Notes under the pieces: generated by a model
Databases searched by the model: none
Told to the model about the DNA's origin: nothing
Seen by the model: the letters and a program-made list of their open reading frames with translations, nothing else
NCBI GenBank assembly: GCA_945911015.1
Contig: CAMDZW010000033.1
Span: forward strand, 1-41,367
Origin: an uncultured Propionibacteriaceae bacterium
GTDB lineage: Bacteria; Actinomycetota; Actinomycetes; Propionibacteriales; Propionibacteriaceae
Direction: 5' to 3'
Length of the DNA: 41,367 nucleotides
Position numbers and translations under genes: made by a program
Part shown: in pieces, positions 15,181-22,855 of the stretch
Layout: each line of letters begins with the position of its first letter
Numbering within the stretch: the first letter of the stretch is position 1

Positions 15181-15789
15181 TCAGAACAGGGGCCGACGAT
15201 AGCCGTTGGCACGGGGGCAGATGTGGCCCTCCGGTTCGAGCGGCTGCAGGCAGAACGGACAGGGCGGTCGGCCGGCGGAGACCAAGGCTTCGGCACGGAC
15301 CACGAACTCCCGGGCGTCGCCGGGGGTGATGGTGACGATGAAGACCTCACTCGCGCCCACCCCGGCCTGCTCGTCCGGCTCGTCGCCCTCGTCCTCGTCG
15401 TCATCGTCGGCGCCCAGAGCAAACTCGTCCTCCTCGGCCCCGGGGGCGGCGGTGGAGAACAGTTCGATGACGATCCGTTCCTGGTTGCTGTCCCACGACA
15501 GGGTCATGTCGCCGACCCGGAACTCCTCGGTGATCGGGGCATCGAGTGGATCGGTGTCAGCGGCCTGGGCCGGAGCTTCAGGGACCGGGGCGGTGGCGAT
15601 GCCGCGAACCACGACCTCGTTGAGCACAGTGGTGAGATGTTCGGCCAGGATCGACACCTGCTGTTTCTCGCAGGCAACGCTGGTGATCCGGTTTCCCTGC
15701 CGGGCCTGGAGGAAGAAGGTCCGCTCCCCCGGCTGGCCGACGGTGCCGGCCACGAACCGGTCCGGTGAGTCAAAGCGATGTACCAGCAT
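15181..15789 (-). CDS. DUF3090 family protein
   Basis: A 202-residue protein starting MLVHRFDSPDRFVAGTVGQPGERTFF and ending with a putative zinc site PCPFCLQPLEPEGHICPRANGYRR (CxxC...HxC). An acidic low-complexity stretch (ADDDDEDEGDEPDEQ) lies in the middle. It matches DUF3090 (TIGR03847), a conserved actinobacterial family of unknown function encoded beside SCO1664-like and phosphomutase-like genes. The ATG at 15789 has TAGGCT exactly 6 nt upstream, a likely leaderless start. The downstream SCO1664-like gene starts 7 nt after its stop, so the two are one transcript. Confidence 0.9.
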   Translation of the reverse strand: MLVHRFDSPDRFVAGTVGQPGERTFFLQARQGNRITSVACEKQQVSILAEHLTTVLNEVVVRGIATAPVPEAPAQAADTDPLDAPITEEFRVGDMTLSWDSNQERIVIELFSTAAPGAEEDEFALGADDDDEDEGDEPDEQAGVGASEVFIVTITPGDAREFVVRAEALVSAGRPPCPFCLQPLEPEGHICPRANGYRRPLF

Positions 15790-15795
15790 GAGTTC

Positions 15796-15801
15796 AGCCT
15801 A
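15796..15801 (-). promoter_or_regulatory. -10 box of a leaderless start for the DUF3090 gene
   Basis: TAGGCT, 6 nt, then ATG at 15789 on the minus strand. Confidence 0.55.
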
Positions 15802-15830
15802 GCTTCCGGACGTCGCGATGGGCTGGCGGC

Positions 15831-16532
15831 TCAATCGGCTGTGCCGAGTCCGCCGCCGACCTGGGGTCCGGTCCGGCGTCGGCGCCGGCCCTTCTTCGGT
15901 GGGGTGAGCATGGCGGTCAGGTCGCCGGCGGTGGTGTTCATGCAGGCGACAGCGGTGCCGGTGTCGGACAGTCGCAGGACGCTGATCGAGGCCGGGTCGA
16001 CCAGGATCCGCTGGAACAGGTCAAGGTGGACGCCCAGGGCCCCGGCCAGGATGGCCTTGATCACATCACCGTGGGAGACCGCAACCCACACCGCGTCCGC
16101 GCCGTGCTCGCAAGTGATCCGGCTGTTGAGGTCATGGATCGTCTGCTGGGCGCGTGATGCCATCTCGAGCATCGACTCGCCGCCAGGGAATCGGACCGCG
16201 CTCGGCTGTGACTGGACGGTCCTCCACAGCGGTTCCTTGGCAAGTTCCTTGAGTGGTCGGCCGGTCCAGTCGCCGTACCCTGCCTCGACCAAACCGGTGT
16301 CGGTGGCGACGGTCAGCGCGTGGGGTTCAGCGACGGCGGCGGCGGTCTGGCGGCACCGTTGCAGTGGAGAGCTGACGATCGCTGCGATCGGGGCTCCGGC
16401 CAACCGCTCGGCAGCGGTGGAGGCCTGGGTCCGGCCGTGCTCGTCCAGGGCGACCCCGGGGCTGCGGCCGGCGAGGATCCCGGTCGCATTCGCGCTGGTT
16501 CGGCCGTGACGGAGCAGCACCACTGTGGTCAT
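15831..16532 (-). CDS. histidine phosphatase, MSMEG_4193 phosphomutase-like family
   Basis: A 233-residue member of the histidine phosphatase superfamily. The LLRHGRT motif carries the phospho-accepting histidine (near H9) and RTSANATG follows. Further catalytic residues are in SSPLQRCRQTA, GYGDWTGR and AVSHGDVIKA. The C-terminus has a basic patch (PKKGRRRRRTG). It fits the MSMEG_4193 subfamily (TIGR03848), which travels with DUF3090 and SCO1664-like genes; substrates are unknown. The ATG at 16532 has TAGCGT 7 nt upstream. It is divergent from the GNAT gene, with only 18 bp between the two start codons. Confidence 0.9.
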   Translation of the reverse strand: MTTVVLLRHGRTSANATGILAGRSPGVALDEHGRTQASTAAERLAGAPIAAIVSSPLQRCRQTAAAVAEPHALTVATDTGLVEAGYGDWTGRPLKELAKEPLWRTVQSQPSAVRFPGGESMLEMASRAQQTIHDLNSRITCEHGADAVWVAVSHGDVIKAILAGALGVHLDLFQRILVDPASISVLRLSDTGTAVACMNTTAGDLTAMLTPPKKGRRRRRTGPQVGGGLGTAD

Positions 16533-16538
16533 GGCACC

Positions 16539-16545
16539 TACGCTA
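16539..16545. promoter_or_regulatory. overlapping divergent -10 boxes, two leaderless genes
   Basis: The palindrome-like TACGCTA supplies TACGCT on the plus strand, 6 nt before the GTG at 16551, and TAGCGT on the minus strand, 7 nt before the ATG at 16532. Both genes lack a ribosome site. The two polymerases would share the same bases, so initiation in the two directions should be mutually exclusive. Confidence 0.6.
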
Positions 16546-16550
16546 CCGGC

Positions 16551-17069
16551 GTGGAGGTGTTGATCCGAGCGGCATCACCGGCCGACGCTGCCGGGATCGC
16601 CGCATGCCACGTGGCTGGGTGGCAGGCCGGGGTCGCTGGAGTCGTCGCGGCCGACTACCTGGAGTCATTGACGGTGGCCGACTCGCAACGACGATGGGCG
16701 GCGGGGATGGGTGTTGCCGATCATGGGGTGCAGGTTGCCGTCGTCGAGCAGCAGATCGCAGGCTTCACTCGTACCGGAGTCTCCATGGCCGAGCCGGGGG
16801 AGGCTGCGGTGGGGCGCCGTGGCGAGCTGCGGGAGCTCTACGTCCGGCCCGACCACTGGGGAACGGGAGTCGCGAATCACCTGCACGGCGCAGCGATCGC
16901 CGCGTTGGCCGATTCCTGCGATCGAGCAGTGTTGTGGGTCGTCAAGGGTAATGAACGCGCAGTCCGGTTCTATCGCCGCCGTGGCTGGCGACCTGACGGG
17001 TGGGTCCGAGCCGAGTCCGAGGGGTCACATTCGTGGACTGAGTTGCGGATGGCCGGGGTGCTGGACTGA
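16551..17069 (+). CDS. GNAT-family N-acetyltransferase
   Basis: A 172-residue acetyl-CoA-dependent acetyltransferase. The N-terminal MEVLIRAASPADAAGIAACHVAGW, the acetyl-CoA loop RGELRELYVRPDHWGTGVANHL (Q/RxxGxG/A variant WGTGVA) and the C-terminal GNERAVRFYRRRGWRPDG motif are all typical. The start is GTG at 16551, supported by TACGCT at -6 and the natural protein start there. The acceptor substrate cannot be inferred. Confidence 0.88.
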   Translation: MEVLIRAASPADAAGIAACHVAGWQAGVAGVVAADYLESLTVADSQRRWAAGMGVADHGVQVAVVEQQIAGFTRTGVSMAEPGEAAVGRRGELRELYVRPDHWGTGVANHLHGAAIAALADSCDRAVLWVVKGNERAVRFYRRRGWRPDGWVRAESEGSHSWTELRMAGVLD

Positions 17070-17137
17070 GCTTAGCCACCTCCGTGTGGATGTCTGGTTT
17101 CGAATTTCGCGATCACTGGCGGTTTTCGGACATGACG

Positions 17138-17674
17138 TCAGGCGAGCGCCGGGTAACTCCCGTGCAGATGGACCAGCGGAGCCGGATCGGCCGGGTTGAA
17201 CTGGACCGGTTCGGCGAATCGGGCCCGCACCAGCGTGGACCAGCCGACGTCCTCCACGAGCTCGGCCACCTCCACCGTCGCTGTGGCAACGGCACCGACC
17301 AGCCGTGGACCGTACGGGGTGTCGTCCCACTCACCGACGGTGAACTGGCCACCGGGCGCCGGAGAGAGACCGGCAAAGACCTCGGCCACGTCCTGGGCCG
17401 TGGCCGGGAGCAGGGACACCGTCGCCTGTGGGTTGGCCTCGAGCGCCTCACACAGATCGGAGGCCGGGTCCACCAGGGCGAGCACTTCGCCTGGTTCACC
17501 GTCGGCGAAGAGCATCGACGAGACGGTCAGTCCGACCGGCTTGCTGCGGCTGGCCACCGTCCCGGTCGGTGACGTCCAGACCGACACTCCGCTGGGCCAT
17601 CGGCCGCGCAGCCTGCGCAGCTCGCGGCGGCTGCCCGGGGGGTCGGCGAAGGGATGCTCGACATGGATCGTCAT
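17138..17674 (-). CDS. flavin reductase-like FMN-binding split-barrel protein
   Basis: A 178-residue protein. The core RRLRGRWPSGVSVWTSPTGTVASRSKPVGLTVSSMLFADGEPGEVLALVDPASDLCEALEANP has the pattern of flavin reductase-like split barrels: SGV-(S/T)-(V/I)-WT, then G-(L/M)-T-(V/A)-(S/N)-S. The C-terminal half (GWSTLVRARFAEPVQF) completes the barrel. It probably binds FMN or a related flavin in the cytosol; reaction and partner are unknown. I prefer the ATG at 17674 over a GTG two codons upstream because CACACT lies 7 nt before it. Confidence 0.75.
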   Translation of the reverse strand: MTIHVEHPFADPPGSRRELRRLRGRWPSGVSVWTSPTGTVASRSKPVGLTVSSMLFADGEPGEVLALVDPASDLCEALEANPQATVSLLPATAQDVAEVFAGLSPAPGGQFTVGEWDDTPYGPRLVGAVATATVEVAELVEDVGWSTLVRARFAEPVQFNPADPAPLVHLHGSYPALA

Positions 17675-17714
17675 GGACACCAGTGTGGTGCATGGATTGG
17701 TTGGCCCGGACCGC

Positions 17715-17720
17715 TAGGTT
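17715..17720 (+). promoter_or_regulatory. possible -10 box for uppP
   Basis: TAGGTT lies about 50 bp before the uppP GTG, within the gap from the divergent flavin reductase-like gene. It would start a transcript near 17727 with a ~42-nt leader containing much of the hairpin at 17723-17755. Confidence 0.35.
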
Positions 17721-17722
17721 TG

Positions 17723-17755
17723 CTCTCGGTCCGAACTGCGGACCCGGACCGAGAG
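17723..17755 (+). promoter_or_regulatory. 11-bp hairpin covering the uppP ribosome site
   Basis: CTCTCGGTCCG and CGGACCGAGAG form a perfect 11-bp stem around an 11-base loop. The 3' arm includes GAGAG of the ribosome site GAGAGGA, 12 nt before the GTG. This could hold down uppP translation until opened. If transcription starts near 17727 the first 4 bp of the stem are lost. Confidence 0.45.
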
Positions 17756-17768
17756 GACGCATCGCACT

Positions 17769-18605
17769 GTGGGATGGCTCGAAGCACTGATCCTGGGGAT
17801 CATCCAGGGACTCACCGAGTTCCTGCCGATCTCGTCGAGCGCGCACATCTCGATCGCCGGGCAATTGATGTTCGGCCGAGATCCCGGCGCCGCCTTCACT
17901 GCGGTCTGTCAGCTCGGCACCGAAGCTGCGGTGATCGTCTACTTCCGCAAGGACATCGGCCGGATCATCGCGAAGTGGTGCAAGGCCCTGTTCGGCAAGG
18001 AGTCCCAGTCCGACCCGGATGTGCGGATGGGGTGGTTGGTCATCCTCGGTTCCATCCCCATCGTCGTGCTCGGTCTGCTGTTCCAGGACGCGATCGAGTC
18101 CGTGCTGCGCAGCCTGTGGATCACCGTTGCCATGTTGGCCGGGTTTGCGATCGTCATCTGGATCGTGGACCGGTTCGCCCGCAACGAGCGAACCCTCGAC
18201 CAGCTCACCTGGGGCCACGGCATCCTCTACGGCCTGGCCCAGGCACTGGCCCTCATCCCCGGTGTGTCGCGATCCGGTGGCACCATCGCGGCCGGTCTGG
18301 CGATGGGTTACCGGCGTGAAGCCGCTGCGCGGTACTCCTTCCTGCTCGCAATCCCGGCCGTGGTCGGGTCCGGCGGCTACCAGGTGGCGAAGGTGATCCG
18401 CGCCGACGGTGCCGATGCCGCCTGGGGTCCCATCGGGCTCGCCACCGTGATCGCCTTCGTGATTGCTCTGGGCATCATCCACTGGCTGTTGAAGTACGTG
18501 TCGACACACAACTTCACCATCTTCGTCATCTACCGGCTGGTCATCGCTGCCGCCGTCGCCGCACTGCTGGTCTTCGGCGTCATCCCGGCCATCCCGGGCG
18601 CCTGA
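17769..18605 (+). CDS. uppP: undecaprenyl-diphosphatase (bacitracin-resistance type)
   Basis: An integral membrane enzyme that dephosphorylates undecaprenyl diphosphate to recycle the lipid carrier of peptidoglycan synthesis. The 278-residue length is standard. The active-site motifs are EFLPISSSAH (residues 17-26, with conserved Glu and Ser) and PGVSRSGGTIAAGLAMG in the middle, with about eight hydrophobic segments. The start is GTG at 17769, after a weakly spaced GAGAGGA that lies in a strong hairpin. The phosphotransferase gene follows after 12 bp, so the two may be co-transcribed. Confidence 0.96.
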   Translation: MGWLEALILGIIQGLTEFLPISSSAHISIAGQLMFGRDPGAAFTAVCQLGTEAAVIVYFRKDIGRIIAKWCKALFGKESQSDPDVRMGWLVILGSIPIVVLGLLFQDAIESVLRSLWITVAMLAGFAIVIWIVDRFARNERTLDQLTWGHGILYGLAQALALIPGVSRSGGTIAAGLAMGYRREAAARYSFLLAIPAVVGSGGYQVAKVIRADGADAAWGPIGLATVIAFVIALGIIHWLLKYVSTHNFTIFVIYRLVIAAAVAALLVFGVIPAIPGA

Positions 18606-18617
18606 CCTCGCCACGCC

Positions 18618-19505
18618 ATGACTCGCGCTCCCCTGCTCCGTGAGGCAGATCGCGCGACCCGGCTGTGTCCCGGGCCTGACTGGGCCGGTGGTGACGTCGA
18701 GGAGGGTGGCGACGACCACCTGGTCCTCATCCCCGCAGATCCGGAGCCATCCGCCGTCCTGCGCATCACCCGCCGAGCCGACGTCGCCGCACTCCTGCCG
18801 TCACGGGTGGAGCTGTTGAGCTCGTTGGCTCCGCAGCTGCCGTGGCAGACACCGGTGCCGCTGTCCGAGATCGATCCGGGCGACACTGATGCAGACGGTG
18901 ACGCCGTTGTCCTTGCATTCGTCCCGGGTGCGGCACATCCACCGCACCACGGCGATCCGGCCGCATTCCGAGTCATCCTGGACGCGGTCGCCGCCGTCAC
19001 GGACCAGGCATGGCAGGGACGGGTCGTGACTCCGTACACGAGCACGCCGCGCTGGGACGCTCACTCCCGTGAGACGGTCCTCGCCGTGTTGCCCTCTGGG
19101 CATCGGAACGCGGCCGAGTCCGTGTGGGCCACGTTGGAACAGTTCGAGGAGGAACCCGTCGTCGGCCTGGTGCACGGCGACCTTGCCGGTCACAACATGC
19201 ACTGGCACGGTGAGCGGCTGGTCGGTGTCATCGACTGGGACCATGCCGCTGCTTGGGATCCGGCGATCAATCTGGCCCACCTTGCGCTGTGGCACGGTCT
19301 GGCGGTCATCGAGGCTGCTGCACCGGATCCCGGATTCGCGGCCCGCGCCTCGGTCTGGGTCGGCCACCATGCCCTGTTCCGTTTGAGGCGGGCGGCCGAG
19401 ACCGTGGCCGCCGGTGACGCACTGCCCCGCTGGGATCGGTTGCTGCGCAAGACTCTGCCCCGGTTGGAACACGCCGCCGCGGCGGCGGTTCGGATCGGCC
19501 ACTGA
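18618..19505 (+). CDS. APH-family phosphotransferase
   Basis: A 295-residue protein kinase-like phosphotransferase of the aminoglycoside/choline kinase group. The catalytic loop is GLVHGDLAGHNMHWHGERL (HGD-x4-N) and the metal-binding motif is GVIDWDHAAAWDPAINLA. The N-lobe has VLRITRR with the probable ATP-binding Lys replaced by Arg. The small molecule or protein acceptor is unknown; nothing indicates antibiotic resistance. It starts at an ATG 12 bp after uppP, with only a weak ribosome site, so read-through coupling with uppP is likely. Confidence 0.82.
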   Translation: MTRAPLLREADRATRLCPGPDWAGGDVEEGGDDHLVLIPADPEPSAVLRITRRADVAALLPSRVELLSSLAPQLPWQTPVPLSEIDPGDTDADGDAVVLAFVPGAAHPPHHGDPAAFRVILDAVAAVTDQAWQGRVVTPYTSTPRWDAHSRETVLAVLPSGHRNAAESVWATLEQFEEEPVVGLVHGDLAGHNMHWHGERLVGVIDWDHAAAWDPAINLAHLALWHGLAVIEAAAPDPGFAARASVWVGHHALFRLRRAAETVAAGDALPRWDRLLRKTLPRLEHAAAAAVRIGH

Positions 19506-19604
19506 CCGCAGCCGCTCTGTTCACCGCCCGATGTGCGACCTCTGGGGACAGGATTGTGCACAGGTCGAGCATGAACAGTACTGTCGCCGCGATGCTCGGA
19601 TCAG

Positions 19605-19634
19605 CTTGTCTGGAGGCCGAAGCCCCCGGACAAG
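19605..19634 (+). promoter_or_regulatory. leader hairpin overlapping the 5'-nucleotidase ribosome site
   Basis: CTTGTCTGG pairs with CCGGACAAG (one G-U); inside it GGC pairs with GCC around the loop CGAA, with one A-C mismatch. The 3' arm ends in AAG of the ribosome site AAGGAG before the ATG at 19644, so folding would hide part of it. No T run follows. Confidence 0.45.
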
Positions 19635-19643
19635 GAGCGTCCC

Positions 19644-21857
19644 ATGCCTTCACGACCCAGCCCGACCGTTCGTCCCCATCCCGCGCGACGCCGGCTCACC
19701 GAGGCCGTACTGATTCTGCTGGTGATGACCGGCCTCACTCTGCCGACCCAGGCGGTGGCCGAGGCAGCGCCGATCGAGGTGCAGTTCTTGAGCCTGACCG
19801 ACCTGCACGGCTATCTGTCCGACGTCGAGAACCAGACTCTGCCGGGCCCGGACGGACCGATCCCGATCGGCGGGGCCGGTCATCTCAAGGCCCACATTGA
19901 CCGACTTGCGTCGACGGCTGATCACTCATATCTGATTGGTTCCGGTGACCAGTTCAGCGGTTGGCCGGACTACACACAGGCCTTTGCCAACGAACCGACC
20001 GTTGAGGTGCTCAACGCGCTCGGCATGGATTTCGACGTCGCAGGCAATCACGAGTTCGACCGGGGACTCCCCTTTCTGAAGCGGATGGTGGACGGCTCCT
20101 GTTTCGGCATCATCGGCTTCGACAGCTGCTTCTCCGATTCCGGCGGGGCAGAGTTCAGTGGGACCGACCATCGGTACCACGCAGCGAATGTCACTGACCG
20201 CGCGACCGGTGACTCGGTCCTGCCGTCGTCCTGGGAAACCTCGGTGCCGAATCCGTACGGTGGTCGGATCCGGATTGGCGTGATCGGCCTCGCCTTCCCC
20301 GGCACTCATGAGGAATCCCTGTCGATCTCCACTGAGCTCGAGTTCGAGCCGATGGTCGCGGCCGCCAACCGGGTCGCCCAGCAGATGCAGGCCGACGGCA
20401 TCGAGACCATCGTCGTGGCCATGCACGAAGGCGGCCAGCACAGTGGATCTTTCGACGACTGCGTTGACCCCACCGGTCCGATCGTGGAGGCCGCCGCCAC
20501 CTTGTCTCCTGCCGTCGACGCCATTCTCGGCGGGCACTGGCACACGGCTTTTGCCTGCTCGCTGCCGGGCCCCATCGGAGTGGACCGTCCAGTGATCGAG
20601 GCCGGCAACCATGGCCGCATCATCGGGGAGGTCCGCCTCCGTGTTGATCCACGGACCGGCGACGTCATCCCCGGACGGTCCACCGCCACCAACCATCCGG
20701 TGACCCGCGACATCACGCCGGATCGCGAGGTGCAGCAGATCGTCGAGACCTGGGAGGAACGCTGGGCCGAGCTGCAGCAACAACCTTTCGGACACATCGA
20801 TCAAGCCCTCGATTTCGCCACAGATGTCGAGAGCCGGATGGGAAACCTGGCAGCCGACCTCTACCACGCCGCGGCCCGGCCCCGTCGCAACGGCGGTGCC
20901 GAGTTGGCGCTCGTGCCACCGGACATCGGGCCCGATGTTGTGGGCTCCGGCCTTGCCGCCGGCGACATCACGTTCGGCGATGCGTGGGGCGTCATGGGAA
21001 TCTCGCCCATCGTCACCGTCGGCCTGACCGGTGCACAGATCGACCAGATTCTGGAACAGCAGTGGCTCCCACCTGCGTACGGCTGTCAGCGGCAGGCATC
21101 CTTGGCCGTTTCAGGGAACGTCAGGGTGACGGCTGACCTCGCCCGACCGGTCGGTGACCGCATTGGCCCCGATGACATCATGCTGAATCACCGACGGCTC
21201 GACCCGAACCGTACGTATCGGGTCGCCACCACTTCGGTGCTGATCCTGCACGCCACCCAGTACGGTTATCCGACCTTTGCCCAGGGCACTGATCTGGTTC
21301 GGGCACCGAAGATGGGACAGGACGTGTGGCTGCATCATCTTCGTCGTCACCACGGGACCGAGGTGCCCGACCTGGGACGGATCACACTCATCCCGGGCAC
21401 CCCGCCGCCGTCCGACGGACCTTTCGGTCCCCTCACTCTGCTCTCGCAGGACGAGATCACGGCCACGGCCACCAGTCAGGGCAGCTCGGCGTACAGTCCC
21501 GCGGCCGCCCTCGATGGCAAGTGCTCGTCCATGTGGCACTCGGCGTGGAGCCCACCGGCACCGCTGCCGCAGTCGATCACGCTTGACCTCGGCACGGTTC
21601 GAGAGGTGAGCGCTCTGCTGGTCACTCCCCGACAGGATGCCGACGTGCCCAACGGTCGGATCACCCGATGGCAGGTGCAGGTGAGTCAGGACGGTGAGGA
21701 CTTTCGTACGGTCGCCACCGGCACCTGGGACACCACCGTGACGGCGAAGATCGCCAGATTCCCGGAGGAGACGAAGGCACGCTGGGTCCGTCTGGTCGGG
21801 CTGGAAGGCGGATCCGGCTATGCCGCGACGGCCGAGCTGAACATCGCGGTCCCCTGA
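19644..21857 (+). CDS. secreted 5'-nucleotidase/metallophosphoesterase with C-terminal discoidin-like domain
   Basis: A 737-residue exported enzyme. A signal peptide spans about residues 1-42 (basic start, AVLILLVMTGLTLPTQAVAEAA). The calcineurin-like metallophosphoesterase domain carries LTDLHGYL (D53, H55), GSGDQFSG (D102), GNHEFDRG (N135, H136) and GGHWHTAF. The 5'-nucleotidase C-terminal substrate domain (FATDVESRMGNLAADLYHAAA to QWLPPAYG) follows. From about residue 600 a F5/8 type C-like domain appears (QGSSAYSPAAALDGKCSSMWHSAWS, QSITLDLGTVREVSALLV), probably binding cell wall or glycans. It likely releases phosphate from extracellular nucleotides. The ATG at 19644 has AAGGAG. GTTCACCGCCC near 19524 faintly resembles a Pho-box unit. 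Confidence 0.9.
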   Translation: MPSRPSPTVRPHPARRRLTEAVLILLVMTGLTLPTQAVAEAAPIEVQFLSLTDLHGYLSDVENQTLPGPDGPIPIGGAGHLKAHIDRLASTADHSYLIGSGDQFSGWPDYTQAFANEPTVEVLNALGMDFDVAGNHEFDRGLPFLKRMVDGSCFGIIGFDSCFSDSGGAEFSGTDHRYHAANVTDRATGDSVLPSSWETSVPNPYGGRIRIGVIGLAFPGTHEESLSISTELEFEPMVAAANRVAQQMQADGIETIVVAMHEGGQHSGSFDDCVDPTGPIVEAAATLSPAVDAILGGHWHTAFACSLPGPIGVDRPVIEAGNHGRIIGEVRLRVDPRTGDVIPGRSTATNHPVTRDITPDREVQQIVETWEERWAELQQQPFGHIDQALDFATDVESRMGNLAADLYHAAARPRRNGGAELALVPPDIGPDVVGSGLAAGDITFGDAWGVMGISPIVTVGLTGAQIDQILEQQWLPPAYGCQRQASLAVSGNVRVTADLARPVGDRIGPDDIMLNHRRLDPNRTYRVATTSVLILHATQYGYPTFAQGTDLVRAPKMGQDVWLHHLRRHHGTEVPDLGRITLIPGTPPPSDGPFGPLTLLSQDEITATATSQGSSAYSPAAALDGKCSSMWHSAWSPPAPLPQSITLDLGTVREVSALLVTPRQDADVPNGRITRWQVQVSQDGEDFRTVATGTWDTTVTAKIARFPEETKARWVRLVGLEGGSGYAATAELNIAVP

Positions 21858-21876
21858 CCGGCCCCGCAGCTGCGAG

Positions 21877-21909
21877 ACCGCCGCCCCATCAGCTTCGTGG
21901 GGCGGCGGT
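21877..21909. terminator. bidirectional terminator hairpin between convergent genes
   Basis: ACCGCCGCCCC and GGGGCGGCGGT form a perfect 11-bp stem with an 11-base loop that contains the stop codon of the minus-strand PhyH gene. It follows the 5'-nucleotidase stop by 19 bp. There is no T run, as is common in actinobacterial terminators. Confidence 0.7.
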
Positions 21910-22815
21910 GAGTCCGAACCGCGAAGGACCGAACGGCACCTCGTCGAGCCACGGGTCGAAGCGCTCGACGAAGGGCACGCCGGCCGGGATCTGGATGCAG
22001 TCGGTCGAGCTCCACCCCCTGGTGAGGGTGCCGAAGTCCGGAACATCGGGATGGTAGTGGGGCTTGCCGGTACCGTGCGGGTTCACCGCCATCGGATCCG
22101 ACACCGCCTGGAACCGGAAGTCTGCCGACACCCGGAGCCGATCGGTGAGGTTCGGCAGGGCGCCGTGCACCGTGAGGCTGGTGAACAACAGGACGTCGCC
22201 AGGTGCGAAGGTGGTGGTCCGCCACTCGGCATCGGCCTCGTCGGCATCGGCCTGCAGCATCCCCGGCCCCTCGGCGGGATGGACCGGTAGCACCCCCAGC
22301 CGGTGCGAGCCGGCCAGCACCTTCAGGCCGCCTATCTCGGGTGGCGCTTCCCCCAGCGGCAGCCAGGTCGTCAAGGTGTCCGCGCTGCCCTGGATCAGGC
22401 GATAGTCCTGGTGGGTCGGGGTGGGGCTGGCCCCCGGCGACGGCGGACCGATCCGGCAGATGTGCAGGGGATGGGAGAAGGTCGGCTCACCGAGCAGTCG
22501 CGCAGTCAGGTCGAGCAACTCCGGGCGGGACCCGAGCTCATGGAAGTCCTGCGTGGCCTGGATGCCGGTGTAGCCCCCGAAGAATCCAGGCGATCCTTCC
22601 TCGACGGCGCGAGGGCCAGCGATCAGATCAGCGAGGTCGGAGCCGGACGCCAGCCATTCACTGTCGCGGAGCACAGCCCCAATCTGCTCGCGAACCGACA
22701 CCACCACGTCAGTGGGGATGAATCCACGCAGGAAAATGTAGCCGTCGGTGACGAGTCGCTCGGTCAGTGCGTCGGTGTCGTCCGCCAACGCTGCCGAGTC
22801 AATGAGTTCTTGCAT
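21889..22815 (-). CDS. PhyH-family Fe(II)/2-oxoglutarate dioxygenase, last gene of the sugar operon
   Basis: A 308-residue phytanoyl-CoA dioxygenase-like enzyme. The metal triad is HQD (H135, D137) and distal H217 in LTVHGALPN, with the 2-oxoglutarate arginine in DRLRVSADFRF. The N-terminus LVTDGYIFLRGFIP is typical. The substrate is unknown; the family acts on lipids, secondary metabolites and osmolytes. The ATG at 22815 has AGAGGA about 9 nt upstream. It follows the sugar-binding lipoprotein gene by 40 bp, so it is probably transcribed with the alpha-galactosidase and ABC genes. A dioxygenase here suggests the imported compound is hydroxylated rather than simply hydrolysed. Confidence 0.88.
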   Translation of the reverse strand: MQELIDSAALADDTDALTERLVTDGYIFLRGFIPTDVVVSVREQIGAVLRDSEWLASGSDLADLIAGPRAVEEGSPGFFGGYTGIQATQDFHELGSRPELLDLTARLLGEPTFSHPLHICRIGPPSPGASPTPTHQDYRLIQGSADTLTTWLPLGEAPPEIGGLKVLAGSHRLGVLPVHPAEGPGMLQADADEADAEWRTTTFAPGDVLLFTSLTVHGALPNLTDRLRVSADFRFQAVSDPMAVNPHGTGKPHYHPDVPDFGTLTRGWSSTDCIQIPAGVPFVERFDPWLDEVPFGPSRFGLTAAPRS

Positions 22816-22855
22816 CGGTACGATCCTCTTCGATGTTGTCGTGGTCAGTGGTGGG

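Noticed and set aside
19575..19584. ACAGTACTGT palindrome upstream of the 5'-nucleotidase as a LexA site
   Set aside because: The actinobacterial LexA site is GAAC-N4-GTTC; this palindrome lacks the GTTC half and no SOS gene is adjacent.
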